A stretch of DNA of 35,928 nt from Nostoc sp. 106C (GCF_002154725.1 NZ_MTAW01000130.1:1-35928); one strand, 5' to 3'. Positions 16,823-26,070 are shown, counted from the first letter of the stretch. Notes: generated by a model from the sequence alone, not told the origin. Translations and numbers: made by a program.

Positions 16823-17419
16823 TCAGTATTGATTCCGCTTATTGTAGCGATAAGGTCCTAAAATTGCTCCCCAAGTAGCTTTGCCAGTTGCTGTGTCAAT
16901 TCCTTTGTCGTAGCTGTGAAATTCTGTTGCAGAGACTTCAAAGCCTAAAGAAACTTGTACGCTGCTGCCTAAATAAGTAAAGCGACAACTCGTATTGGGT
17001 AGTGGAGTCGCGACAAACTTATAGCAGTTAGGCGCTAGTGTTTGCTGGGTAACGGTGAGGACGCAACCTGGTAATAAATCTAATTGATCGGATGTCAAAG
17101 TATCGAGTAAAGTCGGATTGCGACCCGCACCTTTTAAACTGCCTGGATCTTTAGGCATATAGTATTGCGCTTGTATGTGTGGAGCAAAGTCACCGCTTGG
17201 CTTTAAACGCATAATTCTCTGGCGGTAAGAATTATCTAGGTTGATAATATTGGCTTGTTCAGCAAACAAAGTAATACTGTCTTCTGAAAACAAATTAACT
17301 GGCCTTTGCCATAGGCGCAGGTGAACGTACCAAGCAGGATCGGCTATAGCTTGTTCCTGATTATCAAATTCACCAGCTAGGTATTTACCTAGATCTGTTA
17401 ACTCTGAGGATAAGCTCAT
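16823..17419 (-). CDS. cpcT: CpcT/CpeT-type phycobiliprotein lyase
   Basis: The 198-aa protein matches the CpeT/CpcT lyase family: LAGEFDNQEQAIADPAWYVH at the N-terminus, YRQRIMRL in the middle and the C-terminal TEFHSYDKGIDTATGKATWGA. These beta-barrel lyases attach phycocyanobilin to the beta subunit of phycocyanin or phycoerythrocyanin (Cys153 type site). It starts at ATG 17419 and diverges from thf1 across 229 bases. Paralogues exist in Nostoc, so the cpcT name is likely but not certain. Confidence 0.85.
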   Translation of the reverse strand: MSLSSELTDLGKYLAGEFDNQEQAIADPAWYVHLRLWQRPVNLFSEDSITLFAEQANIINLDNSYRQRIMRLKPSGDFAPHIQAQYYMPKDPGSLKGAGRNPTLLDTLTSDQLDLLPGCVLTVTQQTLAPNCYKFVATPLPNTSCRFTYLGSSVQVSLGFEVSATEFHSYDKGIDTATGKATWGAILGPYRYNKRNQY

Positions 17420-17648
17420 AAATTTAGATGCACAATTGATTTAATTGCTTTTGATATAAAGATTTTTTGGCTGGCAGGTTAAAATTTACAGGAAGCGTTT
17501 CATCGCCTATGCCAAGAGAGCACAGACTTTGGTAGTCAAAAGTTGAGTGAAATTATTGTAAACCGCTCCATCACAAGTTGAAACCCGAACTTGGCAAAGT
17601 AGCCTTTAAGCGAGAGAATAAAAATACGTCGCCCTTAACATTTTCTTT

Positions 17649-18356
17649 GTGAATAACGTCCGTACTGTCTCTGATACAAAGCGAACTTTTTACGCCCTTC
17701 ACACCCGTCCAATCAACACGATTTATCGTCGGGTAGTAGAAGAGTTGATGGTGGAAATGCATCTGCTGTCAGTAAATGTCGATTTTAGCTACAATCCGAT
17801 TTATGGCTTGGGCGTCGTCACCACCTTTGACCGCTTTATGCAAGGCTACCAACCAGAACGGGATAAGGAATCTATTTTTAGCGCCTTATGTCAGGCTGTA
17901 GAGCAAGAAGAGCAACGCTACAAGCAAGATGCTGAAAGATTGCGAGAGTTAGCTAAAAGTTTACCAGTCAATGATTTAATTGCGTGGCTCAGTCAAACCA
18001 CTCACTTAGATCGAGATGCTGACTTGCAAACACAACTGCAAGCGATCGCCAATAATTCTAACTTTAAATACAGCCGCCTGTTTGCAATCGGATTATTTTC
18101 GTTATTGGAACTGTCAGATCCAGAATTAGTAAAGGACGAAAAACAACGTAACGAAGCTCTAAAAAATATTGCTAGCGGCTTGCATCTCTCTGAGGAGAAA
18201 CTGAGTAAGGATTTGGATCTGTATCGCTCTAACCTAGACAAAATAGCGCAAGCACTAGTAGTTATGGCAGATATGCTCTCCGCCGATCGCAAAAAACGCG
18301 AACAGCGGAAACAACAATCAACTACTTCAGTTGCACCTCCCAGCGCCAACGAGTAG
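17649..18356 (+). CDS. thf1: Thf1/Psb29, photosystem biogenesis protein
   Basis: The 235-aa protein is nearly the textbook cyanobacterial Thf1, starting MNNVRTVSDTKRTFYALHTR and containing YNPIYGLGVVTTFDRFMQGY and a helical, charged C-terminal half. Thf1 (Psb29, Psp29) associates with thylakoids, stabilises FtsH protease complexes and is needed for normal photosystem II repair. The start codon is GTG. The C-terminal 20 residues are Ser/Pro-rich and variable in the family. Confidence 0.95.
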   Translation: MNNVRTVSDTKRTFYALHTRPINTIYRRVVEELMVEMHLLSVNVDFSYNPIYGLGVVTTFDRFMQGYQPERDKESIFSALCQAVEQEEQRYKQDAERLRELAKSLPVNDLIAWLSQTTHLDRDADLQTQLQAIANNSNFKYSRLFAIGLFSLLELSDPELVKDEKQRNEALKNIASGLHLSEEKLSKDLDLYRSNLDKIAQALVVMADMLSADRKKREQRKQQSTTSVAPPSANE

Positions 18357-18357
18357 T

Positions 18358-18414
18358 TAATAGTCAATAGTCAATAGTAATAACCTTTTACTATCGACTG
18401 TGGACTATGGACTT
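18358..18414. repeat. STRR inverted repeat between convergent genes
   Basis: TAGTCAA units on the left and GACTATG/GACTGTG units on the right form an imperfect hairpin between thf1 (plus) and the holin-like gene (minus), which converge here. It may take the place of a terminator, as no other one is visible. Confidence 0.65.
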
Positions 18415-18443
18415 TTGCGTTGGGAGTGTTTTTTATTGAAAAT

Positions 18444-18809
18444 TTAGACACCTAATAATCGGTAGATCAAATTGTTGATGATGGTGAGTGCAAACGCCCC
18501 TAAGACAGCACTCCAAATACCGAAACGTAAGCGAAACCCCTCTACTAACCAAGCTGCAATACTAAAACAAACAACGGCAATCATAAATGTGAACAAGCTG
18601 GATAGTAAGTTGAAGGTAAGCAAACTTGGTACTGCAAAAACCAGGCGTAGAATTGGTCTAACTAATGTCGTGACAATGCCAAGAACGGCTGCTGATAAGA
18701 AAGCTTTATTGGGAGTATCAATCTCTACACCTAAAGGCAACTTGCTAATAATTAACAAGCTGACAGACGTTGTTAGCCAAACAATTAAAACTGTCCAAAT
18801 TTCATTCAT
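18444..18809 (-). CDS. Phage holin family 4-like small membrane protein
   Basis: The protein is 121 aa from ATG 18809 (123 aa from GTG 18815, which is too close to the AGGG site). It has four hydrophobic segments, with the opening IWTVLIVWLTTSVSLLIISKLPLG and the LSAAVLGIVTTLVRPIL segment typical of the widespread YvlD/holin-4-superfamily proteins. It is chromosomal and not next to an endolysin, so a lysis role is unlikely. Function unknown. Confidence 0.8.
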   Translation of the reverse strand: MNEIWTVLIVWLTTSVSLLIISKLPLGVEIDTPNKAFLSAAVLGIVTTLVRPILRLVFAVPSLLTFNLLSSLFTFMIAVVCFSIAAWLVEGFRLRFGIWSAVLGAFALTIINNLIYRLLGV

Positions 18810-18815
18810 GGCCAC

Positions 18816-19459
18816 AATCCCTGAAATGTGAATGGCGATCGGCGTTAAAACTCAGGCAGCAGATACAAGGCTTTTAAAAAGGGATTCTGACCTCACCTAA
18901 AAATCAGCTTAAGGAATACCCTAAGACAGATTGCCATTGTTTGAAGGGCGTCTGACAGCGTTTTTCATCTATTTGAATCACATTCTTTCGCAGGAGCAGA
19001 CGGTTGTCTGTCCCTACCTTGTGGTTGATTTATTAGAAAATTGCTGTAAACTCCGATGGCATTAGGTAAGAAATGTAAATATTTCTACCTTATACCTTCT
19101 GCCTTCTGCACCTAGGCAGTTAAATTACTTAGTTGATTGGAAGGAAAATCTGGGAAAATTAATCAATTATTTGTAAATTAGCAGATTTTTTTTATCTAAC
19201 CAAAATTTATTCTGGATATCTTTAGGTTTAAAAGACAGATGTAACGACAATGGGGCAAGGTGAGCACAGCAAGAGAAGTTTCAAGGAGGGCTAGCTTGCC
19301 AAACACGCAGGCGTAGTGCGTTAGCCAAGGAAATAAAGTTTCCCTCCTTGTCTTCCCATCCTTGATTTTGTAGAAACTGATAAGGTGAAAGTTAGTTCGT
19401 TTGTCTTTACCTTCTCCAATCCCATCCCTAAGTTACTTTGCTCTAAAATCGACTCAGTA
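18816..19459. other. Long intergenic region with a palindromic repeat
   Basis: No gene is supported over about 640 bases. It includes a short CAGAC/GTCTG hairpin near 19000, an AT-rich stretch at 19130-19200 and the inverted repeat at 19282-19350. Short open frames on the plus strand at its right end only shadow exbD. Confidence 0.5.
19282..19350. repeat. Palindromic interspersed element
   Basis: Perfect 9-base terminal inverted repeats (CAAGGAGGG and CCCTCCTTG) enclose about 51 bases with GCTAGCTTGCC and GCGTTAGCCAAGG, which look like a common Nostoc intergenic repeat. It could be a small non-autonomous element or an RNA hairpin. Confidence 0.5.
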
Positions 19460-20149
19460 TTACCTTTGAGGCGCAGAGTTAGTTTTTCCTGGTGCTACAG
19501 CCTTGTTGGGCGTAGTTGTCTTGGGAACTATAGGAGCAATCTCTGGATTAACAGGATTTATACCTCGCCCCGTTTGAGGTTGAGTGGGGTTACTGGGAAA
19601 GTAGGGATTAATATTACCTTGGGGATTGATTCCAGGTACTGGTGCATTGTTTGGTACAGGATTAGTACCAGGATTAATTGGGAAAGATGGAACCACAGGC
19701 AGATTTGAATTTGTAGATGTTTGAGACGGTCCCGGTATAATTCCCAAAGATACGCGATCGCCTCCCACCTGCCGAAGTAAATCCAAAGTCTCGATCACAT
19801 CGTTGTATGTTGCTGTCCGCGACGCATTCAACACCAAAACACCATTGGGATTTTCTTGGACATACTTCTTTAAAATACCTGCCAATTGCTCTCGCCTGAC
19901 CATGTTTTTTTCAACATAGGTCTGACCTACAGCATCAATAGTCACAGGTAATATATTGCTATTGCCCTGGAGAGCGGCCGTGGGTGATGTACCAGTGTTG
20001 GCTTTAGGCAAATCAATATTAATTGCTTGTTGCCGAGTAAATTGCAAAGCCGCCAACAGAAAAAATGTCAGGATACAAAAAACGACATCAATTAAGGGAA
20101 TAAGTTGAATTTGGAAATCTTCAACCGGAGTATGCAAATTAACTTTCAT
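19460..20149 (-). CDS. exbD: ExbD/TolR-family protein with a Pro/Asn-rich tail
   Basis: The 229-aa protein has one N-terminal membrane helix (about 16-37) with the conserved Asp21 in QLIPLIDVVFCILTFF and a periplasmic TolR-like domain to about residue 136. Together with ExbB it forms a proton-driven motor for TonB or Tol-type transport. Residues 137-229 form a long extension rich in Pro, Asn and Thr. ExbD/TolR proteins usually end near 140-160 residues, so this tail is unusual. It lies 44 bases downstream of exbB. Confidence 0.9.
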   Translation of the reverse strand: MKVNLHTPVEDFQIQLIPLIDVVFCILTFFLLAALQFTRQQAINIDLPKANTGTSPTAALQGNSNILPVTIDAVGQTYVEKNMVRREQLAGILKKYVQENPNGVLVLNASRTATYNDVIETLDLLRQVGGDRVSLGIIPGPSQTSTNSNLPVVPSFPINPGTNPVPNNAPVPGINPQGNINPYFPSNPTQPQTGRGINPVNPEIAPIVPKTTTPNKAVAPGKTNSAPQR

Positions 20150-20193
20150 TGTCTTACACTCGTGTATGCCTGGTTCAAGGATTAAATTCTTAA

Positions 20194-20952
20194 CTATTGC
20201 TCAGGATCTAAAGAATCAGTCCCTTCTGAAATTTCAGGAGAATCAGAAAATTTGTTTCTGCCTCGTTTTCGGGGTGGAGTAAAATTTTCTCGTGAAGATT
20301 CCCGCATAATTATTGATGGTTGATTGCTAAAGTCAGGTGGTGACTGACGATAGAGCAACTCCAAATCATTCCCAGCTTTACGAAAAACTTTGACTTGGTT
20401 GACTACAAAACTTTGAAATAGACGGTAGAATACCAAACTAACAATGGCAACTATTAGCCCAGTTGCCGTACTAATTAAGGATTCCCCAATACCTGTAGTC
20501 ACCCCTGCTGTAGATTCAGTTCCCAAGTCACCAATACGAATTGCGCGCAGAGATTGAATTAAACCTAAAACCGTACCCAATAAACCCAAGAGTGGAGCCA
20601 GAGCAATCACAGCTTCTAAAAGTTTTTCGCCTCGCCGCATTCCAGCTAACTCGTCTTCAGCTGTCGCCTCCAATGCCAATCGAAAGGTCTCTGTGTCAGG
20701 TTTCAACAAGCGTAAGGGGGCGAAGAGAAATCTACCGATGGGTTGATTAGTTGCTTGTTTGGCAATTTCTGCTGCTGTTTGCCAATTATCGCCAGCAGCA
20801 TCCAAAACACGATCAACTATTTCTTTTTCTTGAGTTAAAATTCGCAGCCAGAACCACAGACGCTCAAAAATCACACTCAAAGCTAAAATCGACAGCGCTA
20901 GCAAAGGCCACATTGCTGGGCCGCCCTTGTGAAATAAATCTAAAATATCCAC
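20194..20952 (-). CDS. exbB: ExbB/TolQ/MotA proton channel family protein
   Basis: The 252-aa protein has three membrane segments. The second and third carry the family core [21 protein letters not shown] and [17 protein letters not shown]. The start is GTG 20952 behind GGAGGAG. The C-terminal 45 residues are charged and low in complexity. It pairs with the exbD gene downstream. No TonB or TonB-dependent receptor gene is adjacent. Confidence 0.92.
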   Translation of the reverse strand: MDILDLFHKGGPAMWPLLALSILALSVIFERLWFWLRILTQEKEIVDRVLDAAGDNWQTAAEIAKQATNQPIGRFLFAPLRLLKPDTETFRLALEATAEDELAGMRRGEKLLEAVIALAPLLGLLGTVLGLIQSLRAIRIGDLGTESTAGVTTGIGESLISTATGLIVAIVSLVFYRLFQSFVVNQVKVFRKAGNDLELLYRQSPPDFSNQPSIIMRESSRENFTPPRKRGRNKFSDSPEISEGTDSLDPEQ

Positions 20953-21278
20953 TGTTTAAGTCTCCTCCCTCCACTTCTAGAACAACTATTGCAAAGCACT
21001 TTAATTCTAGAGATTAATGCACAATTACCATACTCTTATGCTGAATTACAGGGTAATTACGTTGCACATTAAGTTTAAATAACTTCAGCAGCCAAAATGC
21101 TCACCAAATCTAGGTTGTAGCATTGTGAATATTGTAGATGGTCAAAGTGCTGCTTCCAGTAGGATATTTTAAGATTTTAATTGTTTAGTAGCATCTTCCA
21201 GACTAACTTGGGCGGTTATTCCCACCGGGAGTTTTAAGCATAATTTGTCAAAATTAAAGGTAACTGGAGGTTCAAAAC
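20953..21278. other. Divergent region between exbB and the DUF1232 gene
   Basis: The 326 bases carry the promoters of both genes. A GGAGG ribosome site lies before ATG 21279. No coding sequence or strong hairpin is evident. Confidence 0.4.
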
Positions 21279-21593
21279 ATGAAATTTTCAATCCAATCAG
21301 TTTACACTTGGTATCGCAATTTGCTTCGGAATCCGAAGTACCGTTGGTGGGTAATTTTAGGAACTCTTGTTTATATTGTCAGCCCCATTGATATCGCCCC
21401 AGATTTTCTACCCATTGTGGGAGAAATTGATGATGTTTTACTGCTGACTCTGCTAGTTACTGAGGTGTCTGGACTAGTTATTGAAGGCTGGAAAGCTCAT
21501 AAGGGTAAACTGGACACTGAATATCCTAATCCCTCTGAGGCTTCTACCTCTACTGGAAACACTGTTGATGTTGATGCTGTCTCTGTCAAATAG
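21279..21593 (+). CDS. DUF1232 (YkvA-type) small membrane protein
   Basis: The 104-aa protein has the DUF1232 signature, with YIVSPIDIAPDFLPIVGEIDD preceded by a hydrophobic stretch WWVILGTL. The function of this family is unknown. Membrane association is likely. The C-terminal 30 residues are Ser/Thr-rich and variable. A good Shine-Dalgarno GGAGG stands eight bases before the ATG. Confidence 0.87.
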   Translation: MKFSIQSVYTWYRNLLRNPKYRWWVILGTLVYIVSPIDIAPDFLPIVGEIDDVLLLTLLVTEVSGLVIEGWKAHKGKLDTEYPNPSEASTSTGNTVDVDAVSVK

Positions 21594-21621
21594 TTTTACA
21601 AACGATATAAAATTTAATAAA

Positions 21622-21656
21622 CCCCCTGCCTTTATTATGGTGGGGGATATTTTTTT
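21622..21656. terminator. Intrinsic terminator after the DUF1232 gene
   Basis: CCCCC and GGGGG arms at 21622-21626 and 21642-21646 flank a short loop, followed by ATATTTTTTT. It ends transcription from the plus strand just before the convergent GH15-like gene. Confidence 0.75.
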
Positions 21657-21673
21657 AACGCAGAAAAACCCGT

Positions 21674-24600
21674 TTATAACTCTTTAACAAATTCTGTTAA
21701 GAAACGGACGGCTTTCAATATATAACTAGCGCAATCTCGAGGTGAGGTATTGTAGAACGATCGCCATGCACTGGCCTTATCTTCATCATAGCGATCGCCG
21801 CTTTCGGGATGTGCATCTAACCATGCTAGTCTGACTGCATGACCGATTAAGACATCCAATACGATATATTCCTCAATTTGCAGGTTGGGGTTGTTAGCAG
21901 CGATCGCAGATAATTCAATCAGCGCTTCAATATTAACTTGTCGATATTCGGGAGCCTCAATTTTATTTAATAGATGCTCGACTAATAAAGCAAAATTTCT
22001 TTCGCCTGGTGTCATCTCTGACAACATTAATTCACTATCTAAGCGATTGCGGCGTTCTAGCTTATCGCCAATTACCAAGCCCTTGCAATGTTTCATTAAT
22101 TGCCAAACTTGTTGAAAAAAGTCTTTAGGTACGCGTCCGGTTGCTCCTCCTGCTTGGCGGAACTGTCGCCAACCGCCTACAGGGACTTCGATTTCGGCTT
22201 CAATTGGGGGTGCGACTACCCAATCAATCTCAGTTTCTTTTTGCTTGACATGAAGTGATTCTTGCTGGCGCAACAGGTTACTCATACCTGCATATTCAGT
22301 TAAAACATTTTGCAGGCGTGTTTTGACCTCAAAAGGCGAAAGTTGCATTAAGTATTCGTAGGCTTCATCTTGAGTCACCCGTAATTCTCTTGCTAGTTTA
22401 CTGGTAATTAACAGGATCAGATAGCCGACTTTCAGTGTCAGTAGTCCTTGAAATAGTTCTGGTTCCGATCTGATCAGGACACCCAGATAGATAATAATTT
22501 CTTGAGTGAGGACGCGATCGCGGATATCTTCACGACAAAAATGATTAATTTTCTCGGCAATTTCATTGTGGGACATCGGTACTGCAATTAGTGACTCTTC
22601 ACTGTAAGCTTTGCCCACGGAAATTTGCTTACCTCTAACTACAATACTTGTGACGACATCTGACAAGCTAATATCTACCATCTGTCGCAACCCAGCTGCA
22701 CGTCGTACTATTGCCCAAAGCCCTAAATCCCCGGCTTTGGTATATACTTCATCGAGTAAATAATCTACTGTTACAGCAGATCGAGGCCCACCAAACCCTG
22801 TATCAAACTCTAATCCCTGCAAGCGAGTCAAAGTCTGCAATAACTCAATTTGCTCGTAAATATTTTCTGACGCACGTAAAGACGACAGCAATAGCCCTAA
22901 GTTAGTTTCACATTCCATTTGGAATTCTTGGGTATGCTCTAATAGCCCATTTTTCCCTGGATGATATGCCAAATAATAGCAGTGTAGTGCAGCATTTTTG
23001 ACGGCTGGTAGTGAAAATTCTTTATCTTGCAGAAAATCAATTCTTTGAATTCCAGCTGTCAGCATCAGTTGATTTAATCGTCCCAACTTTACCCGGACAC
23101 CATTACAAACACCATCTTTCAGTTCTTGCATTAATTCTAATAAAGCCTCAGAACCGATTTCTAACATAGTATGGGTCAACATTAAAGTTAGGGTAGGACG
23201 GCCCAAATCACTCCAATACTTTTGAATGTAAGCAAGTTCACTTCTAATTTGATCCAGCAAGAAATGATAATCAAGGGTTAAATAAAATTGCTGGGCATCT
23301 AAAAAAGATGGTAAAAATACAACTGTCTGGTTGTGAATCCGAAAAATGCGAGATGTAGTCAAACTCCGCAACCGCCGCACGGGTCGCCCAGTTAGACCTA
23401 GTTTATCATTGCGTCCAATTTGGGTATAAATAGCCGAGAGATCCCCAGCGTTTCTGACTTGAATCGGTTCTAATTGCTTGGGTGTTTGCGTTTCAATACC
23501 GTGAACTTCTAGTTTTTCTTGTAAGTCTTCATCTTCAGCTAGCAGGGCAATTTGTACTAAAGATTCTCTGTTTTTACCTATACACAGGTGTCTTCCCAAA
23601 GGGTCAATATCGCCAACTGCCAACAGCCCTTCACTTAGCATTTGTCCTAGAAAATATAAACTTTGCGCCCACACTAAGGGTACATTTTCATTAGGTAACC
23701 GAGGCTGACTTTGAGGCGCTAATTTTTCCGCTTCTATATTCTGCTCGGCAACATAATAAAGTTCTGGTAATAAATGCAATGCATCGTTTTCTACGAGTAA
23801 TGATGCTAAAAGTTCTTGGTAATGTTGAGCTTGTGCTTTGTCATTACGGAACAACCCATCTAGTACCAAATAAGTGAAAAATAAAGGCCATTCACACTCA
23901 ATATGCTCAAACTGTCTCAGTTCCCAAGGTTCATAATGTAAGCGTTGAGTATCTTCTAACACAGTTTGGTGTCCGTCCCGGAGGAAGCGTTTGCAGCCGT
24001 ATTTGCCTTGAAGTTTGTTAATAATATCGTTAAAAGTGCGCGATCGCAGTTTCTCATCTTCTACTGAAAAGGCTGGAAAACTAATAATACTCAGTAATGC
24101 TGCATCAATTTCTTTTGAGCCAGATTCTCTCGGTAATAGTGATTCTAATGTGATCCGAGCGCGGGCAATTTCATCGGGTAAAACATGAATCACTGATGCT
24201 TGACTCCCACACACACCAAATAAATCTAGTCCATTGATGGCTTCTAAAGCAGCTTTTGCCATACCTACAGAGCTAGCATTTAACTCGGCATTACCACGAT
24301 TAATTTTGTTACCACGTTCCCAAATGCCATAATCTGGTGTGCGATAAGCTCGTCCAATGTAGTAAACCAGATTTTGAACAAAATTTACTTCATCAATGGT
24401 ATAAATTATTTGCAAGCCGGAGGCGGTCATTTGCGCCAAAATTAACAAGAATATTGATGTAGCATCTAGTTGTAAATGCCCCCATTCATCATCACCTACC
24501 ACAATATCACCAGTAGCAGTGTTGTATTTGGCATGTAACCCATCTAATGGTGACTGTGTATGTTTAAATCGTTCCACTTTATTAGCTTGTCGCATCATTG

Positions 24601-24877
24601 CAAAAAGCAATCCACGCATCAGCTTGATCGCACTATGTTCTAATTCGTAGGTGTATCCTTTGTTTTCATCAATCTTGCGGTATGCAAGTGCTAAACCCCA
24701 AACTGCCAAAATGCTATAAACGTTGTCTCTTACCCAAGCATCTGTATAATCACCGTGGGCCGTTATAGCCGTACTCGCAGGTAACAAACCAGTAATCGGA
24801 TTCTGACGGCTGAGAATAATTGTCTTGATTTGCTGATAGTAATTCTCCAGGCGAGCATACAATTTGGTAGTGTCCAT
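21674..24877 (-). CDS. GH15 / phosphorylase-kinase alpha-beta-like protein
   Basis: The 1067-aa soluble protein opens with the six-hairpin GH15-type segment ITAHGDYTDAWVRDNVYS (about residues 38-55) and continues with repeated helical hairpins resembling glucoamylases and the regulatory alpha/beta subunits of eukaryotic phosphorylase kinase. There is no signal peptide, so it is cytosolic. Cyanobacterial members of this size are annotated GH15. A role in glycogen metabolism is plausible, but I cannot confirm catalytic glutamates by eye. The start is ATG 24877. Confidence 0.8.
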   Translation of the reverse strand: MDTTKLYARLENYYQQIKTIILSRQNPITGLLPASTAITAHGDYTDAWVRDNVYSILAVWGLALAYRKIDENKGYTYELEHSAIKLMRGLLFAMMRQANKVERFKHTQSPLDGLHAKYNTATGDIVVGDDEWGHLQLDATSIFLLILAQMTASGLQIIYTIDEVNFVQNLVYYIGRAYRTPDYGIWERGNKINRGNAELNASSVGMAKAALEAINGLDLFGVCGSQASVIHVLPDEIARARITLESLLPRESGSKEIDAALLSIISFPAFSVEDEKLRSRTFNDIINKLQGKYGCKRFLRDGHQTVLEDTQRLHYEPWELRQFEHIECEWPLFFTYLVLDGLFRNDKAQAQHYQELLASLLVENDALHLLPELYYVAEQNIEAEKLAPQSQPRLPNENVPLVWAQSLYFLGQMLSEGLLAVGDIDPLGRHLCIGKNRESLVQIALLAEDEDLQEKLEVHGIETQTPKQLEPIQVRNAGDLSAIYTQIGRNDKLGLTGRPVRRLRSLTTSRIFRIHNQTVVFLPSFLDAQQFYLTLDYHFLLDQIRSELAYIQKYWSDLGRPTLTLMLTHTMLEIGSEALLELMQELKDGVCNGVRVKLGRLNQLMLTAGIQRIDFLQDKEFSLPAVKNAALHCYYLAYHPGKNGLLEHTQEFQMECETNLGLLLSSLRASENIYEQIELLQTLTRLQGLEFDTGFGGPRSAVTVDYLLDEVYTKAGDLGLWAIVRRAAGLRQMVDISLSDVVTSIVVRGKQISVGKAYSEESLIAVPMSHNEIAEKINHFCREDIRDRVLTQEIIIYLGVLIRSEPELFQGLLTLKVGYLILLITSKLARELRVTQDEAYEYLMQLSPFEVKTRLQNVLTEYAGMSNLLRQQESLHVKQKETEIDWVVAPPIEAEIEVPVGGWRQFRQAGGATGRVPKDFFQQVWQLMKHCKGLVIGDKLERRNRLDSELMLSEMTPGERNFALLVEHLLNKIEAPEYRQVNIEALIELSAIAANNPNLQIEEYIVLDVLIGHAVRLAWLDAHPESGDRYDEDKASAWRSFYNTSPRDCASYILKAVRFLTEFVKEL

Positions 24878-25309
24878 GATTTTATTGGCTGCAACTTGCG
24901 GAATTGACCCTGTAGCTGTGAAATTAAAGATGTAAACCTAACGAGAACTTGTTTAGTGTCGGCAATGGTATTACATCTGAGGGCGGTATAGGTATATTAT
25001 TATCTCCTGTTCCTAGTCTCCTGGTTGCAAAATTGTTAATGAACTAAGTAGATTGGCGTAAATATTTATCGTCAGTATCAAGAAGCTAGGAGAATAAGAC
25101 AGAAGAGAGTTTGAGCCAAGCTCATATGTCTTTACAGAAACTACATTTATTTACGTCTTTCTACTTAATATCCGAGATTAAAATTTGTTGTAATCTTTAT
25201 CTTTAACAAACCTGGGAACATCTAACTTTAAAATATTTTCAATAATTCTAAAGTAGGATAAATAATCATTCAAAAGAAGCAAACCTACTCAAGAAAAATT
25301 GAGTAGATT
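24878..25309. other. Divergent region upstream of the GH15-like gene and the 44-aa gene
   Basis: AT-rich sequence of 430 bases. A hairpin CTACTCAA-GAAAAA-TTGAGTAG lies at 25285-25306, about 55 bases before the 44-aa gene. No other feature is convincing. Confidence 0.45.
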
Positions 25310-25387
25310 ATGGGTATTAAAACGTCTAAACCTCAAAAATTCATAGAGAGGGTAAGTAATTATGTCTGTACGTTACAACCAAAATAA
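25310..25387 (+). CDS. Possible 25-codon leader ORF
   Basis: ATG 25310 opens a 25-residue basic peptide (MGIKTSKPQKFIERVSNYVC...) that ends at TAA 25385-25387 inside the start of the 44-aa gene, in another frame. It follows a hairpin. It could be a translated leader, or chance. No clear ribosome site is seen. Confidence 0.25.
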   Translation: MGIKTSKPQKFIERVSNYVCTLQPK

Positions 25388-25496
25388 TGCTCCCTTAGTG
25401 AAAGTAGTTTACTCTCAAGTTAAAGTTAATGGCAAAGTTCAGTTAGTACCATTAGAGCTATATGCTGATGGTTCGCTGAAGCAAGCTAAAGGATAA
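25362..25496 (+). CDS. Small 44-aa protein, unknown
   Basis: The peptide begins MSVRYNQNNAPLVKVVYSQV and ends LELYADGSLKQAKG. It has alternating hydrophobic residues suggesting beta strands. AGAGAGGG lies about nine bases before ATG 25362, and a strong terminator follows 37 bases after the stop, so it forms its own transcription unit. The reading frame has normal codon use for the window. I do not recognise the family. Confidence 0.68.
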   Translation: MSVRYNQNNAPLVKVVYSQVKVNGKVQLVPLELYADGSLKQAKG

Positions 25497-25532
25497 AATT
25501 GAACATATATTGTGATTAAACATTAACTTTAG

Positions 25533-25583
25533 GAAGCAGAGGATACTTTAAATGCCTTAAGCAAATATATCCTCTGCTTCTTT
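25533..25583 (+). terminator. Intrinsic terminator of the 44-aa gene
   Basis: The arms GAAGCAGAGGATA (25533-25545) and TATCCTCTGCTTC (25568-25580) pair perfectly over 13 bases and are followed by TTT. The loop is 22 bases. It may work on both strands. Confidence 0.75.
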
Positions 25584-26070
25584 ACCTTCTATGTGTAGCA
25601 CTCTAAAAGTTGCATTGTATAAATGTGTATTTAACCTGAGCTCGGGATAAGAAATCCTCAAACCCTTTGATTTTGCGTTGTCCGGTCTGAAGCTTGGTTT
25701 TCATATATTCTCAATAAGGCATGTTGTTGATATTAATCTCATTTGTAAACCTTATTGACGCAACGATTCCACTTTAATCACTTCTTTTACGACTTAGAAT
25801 TTTTCTCAATCTATACACAATAAGCTTTTTAGCTTCTGGCTTAACCCGAACTCAGGTTATTTATCTTTCTAAGCCGAACTAAATTCATTTAGATGTGAAA
25901 TGAATTCGGTTTGATTTGTAAGCAGCAGTTTATGTGTAGACTAGACAATGTTCTACATTTCTTGTTCACTTATCCTTTCTTGAGTAAGTAATTTCAGCAA
26001 TTCAATCAGATTACTATGGGTTTAAACTAGAGAATATGCTTTTATACTTGCTTAACAAGCTTAACTAAAA
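25584..26070. other. Intergenic region with an AT-rich hairpin
   Basis: No gene is supported. AATTCATTT (25882-25890) and AAATGAATT (25898-25906) pair perfectly around a 7-base loop, with weaker outward pairing of AAGCCGA and CGGTTT. A 33-codon minus-strand frame near 25610-25705 has no recognisable features. Confidence 0.4.

Noticed and set aside
18444-18809. Prophage remnant on the basis of a holin-like protein
   Set aside because: The family is a common chromosomal membrane protein and no other phage gene is nearby.
18816-19459. tRNA or known structured RNA in the long gap
   Set aside because: No cloverleaf, TPsiC-loop sequence or known cyanobacterial RNA core motif was found by eye.
25604-25705. 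33-codon minus-strand frame as a transposase remnant
   Set aside because: The peptide (MKTKLQTGQRKIKGF...) is basic but too short to assign, and no inverted repeats or target duplication were seen.
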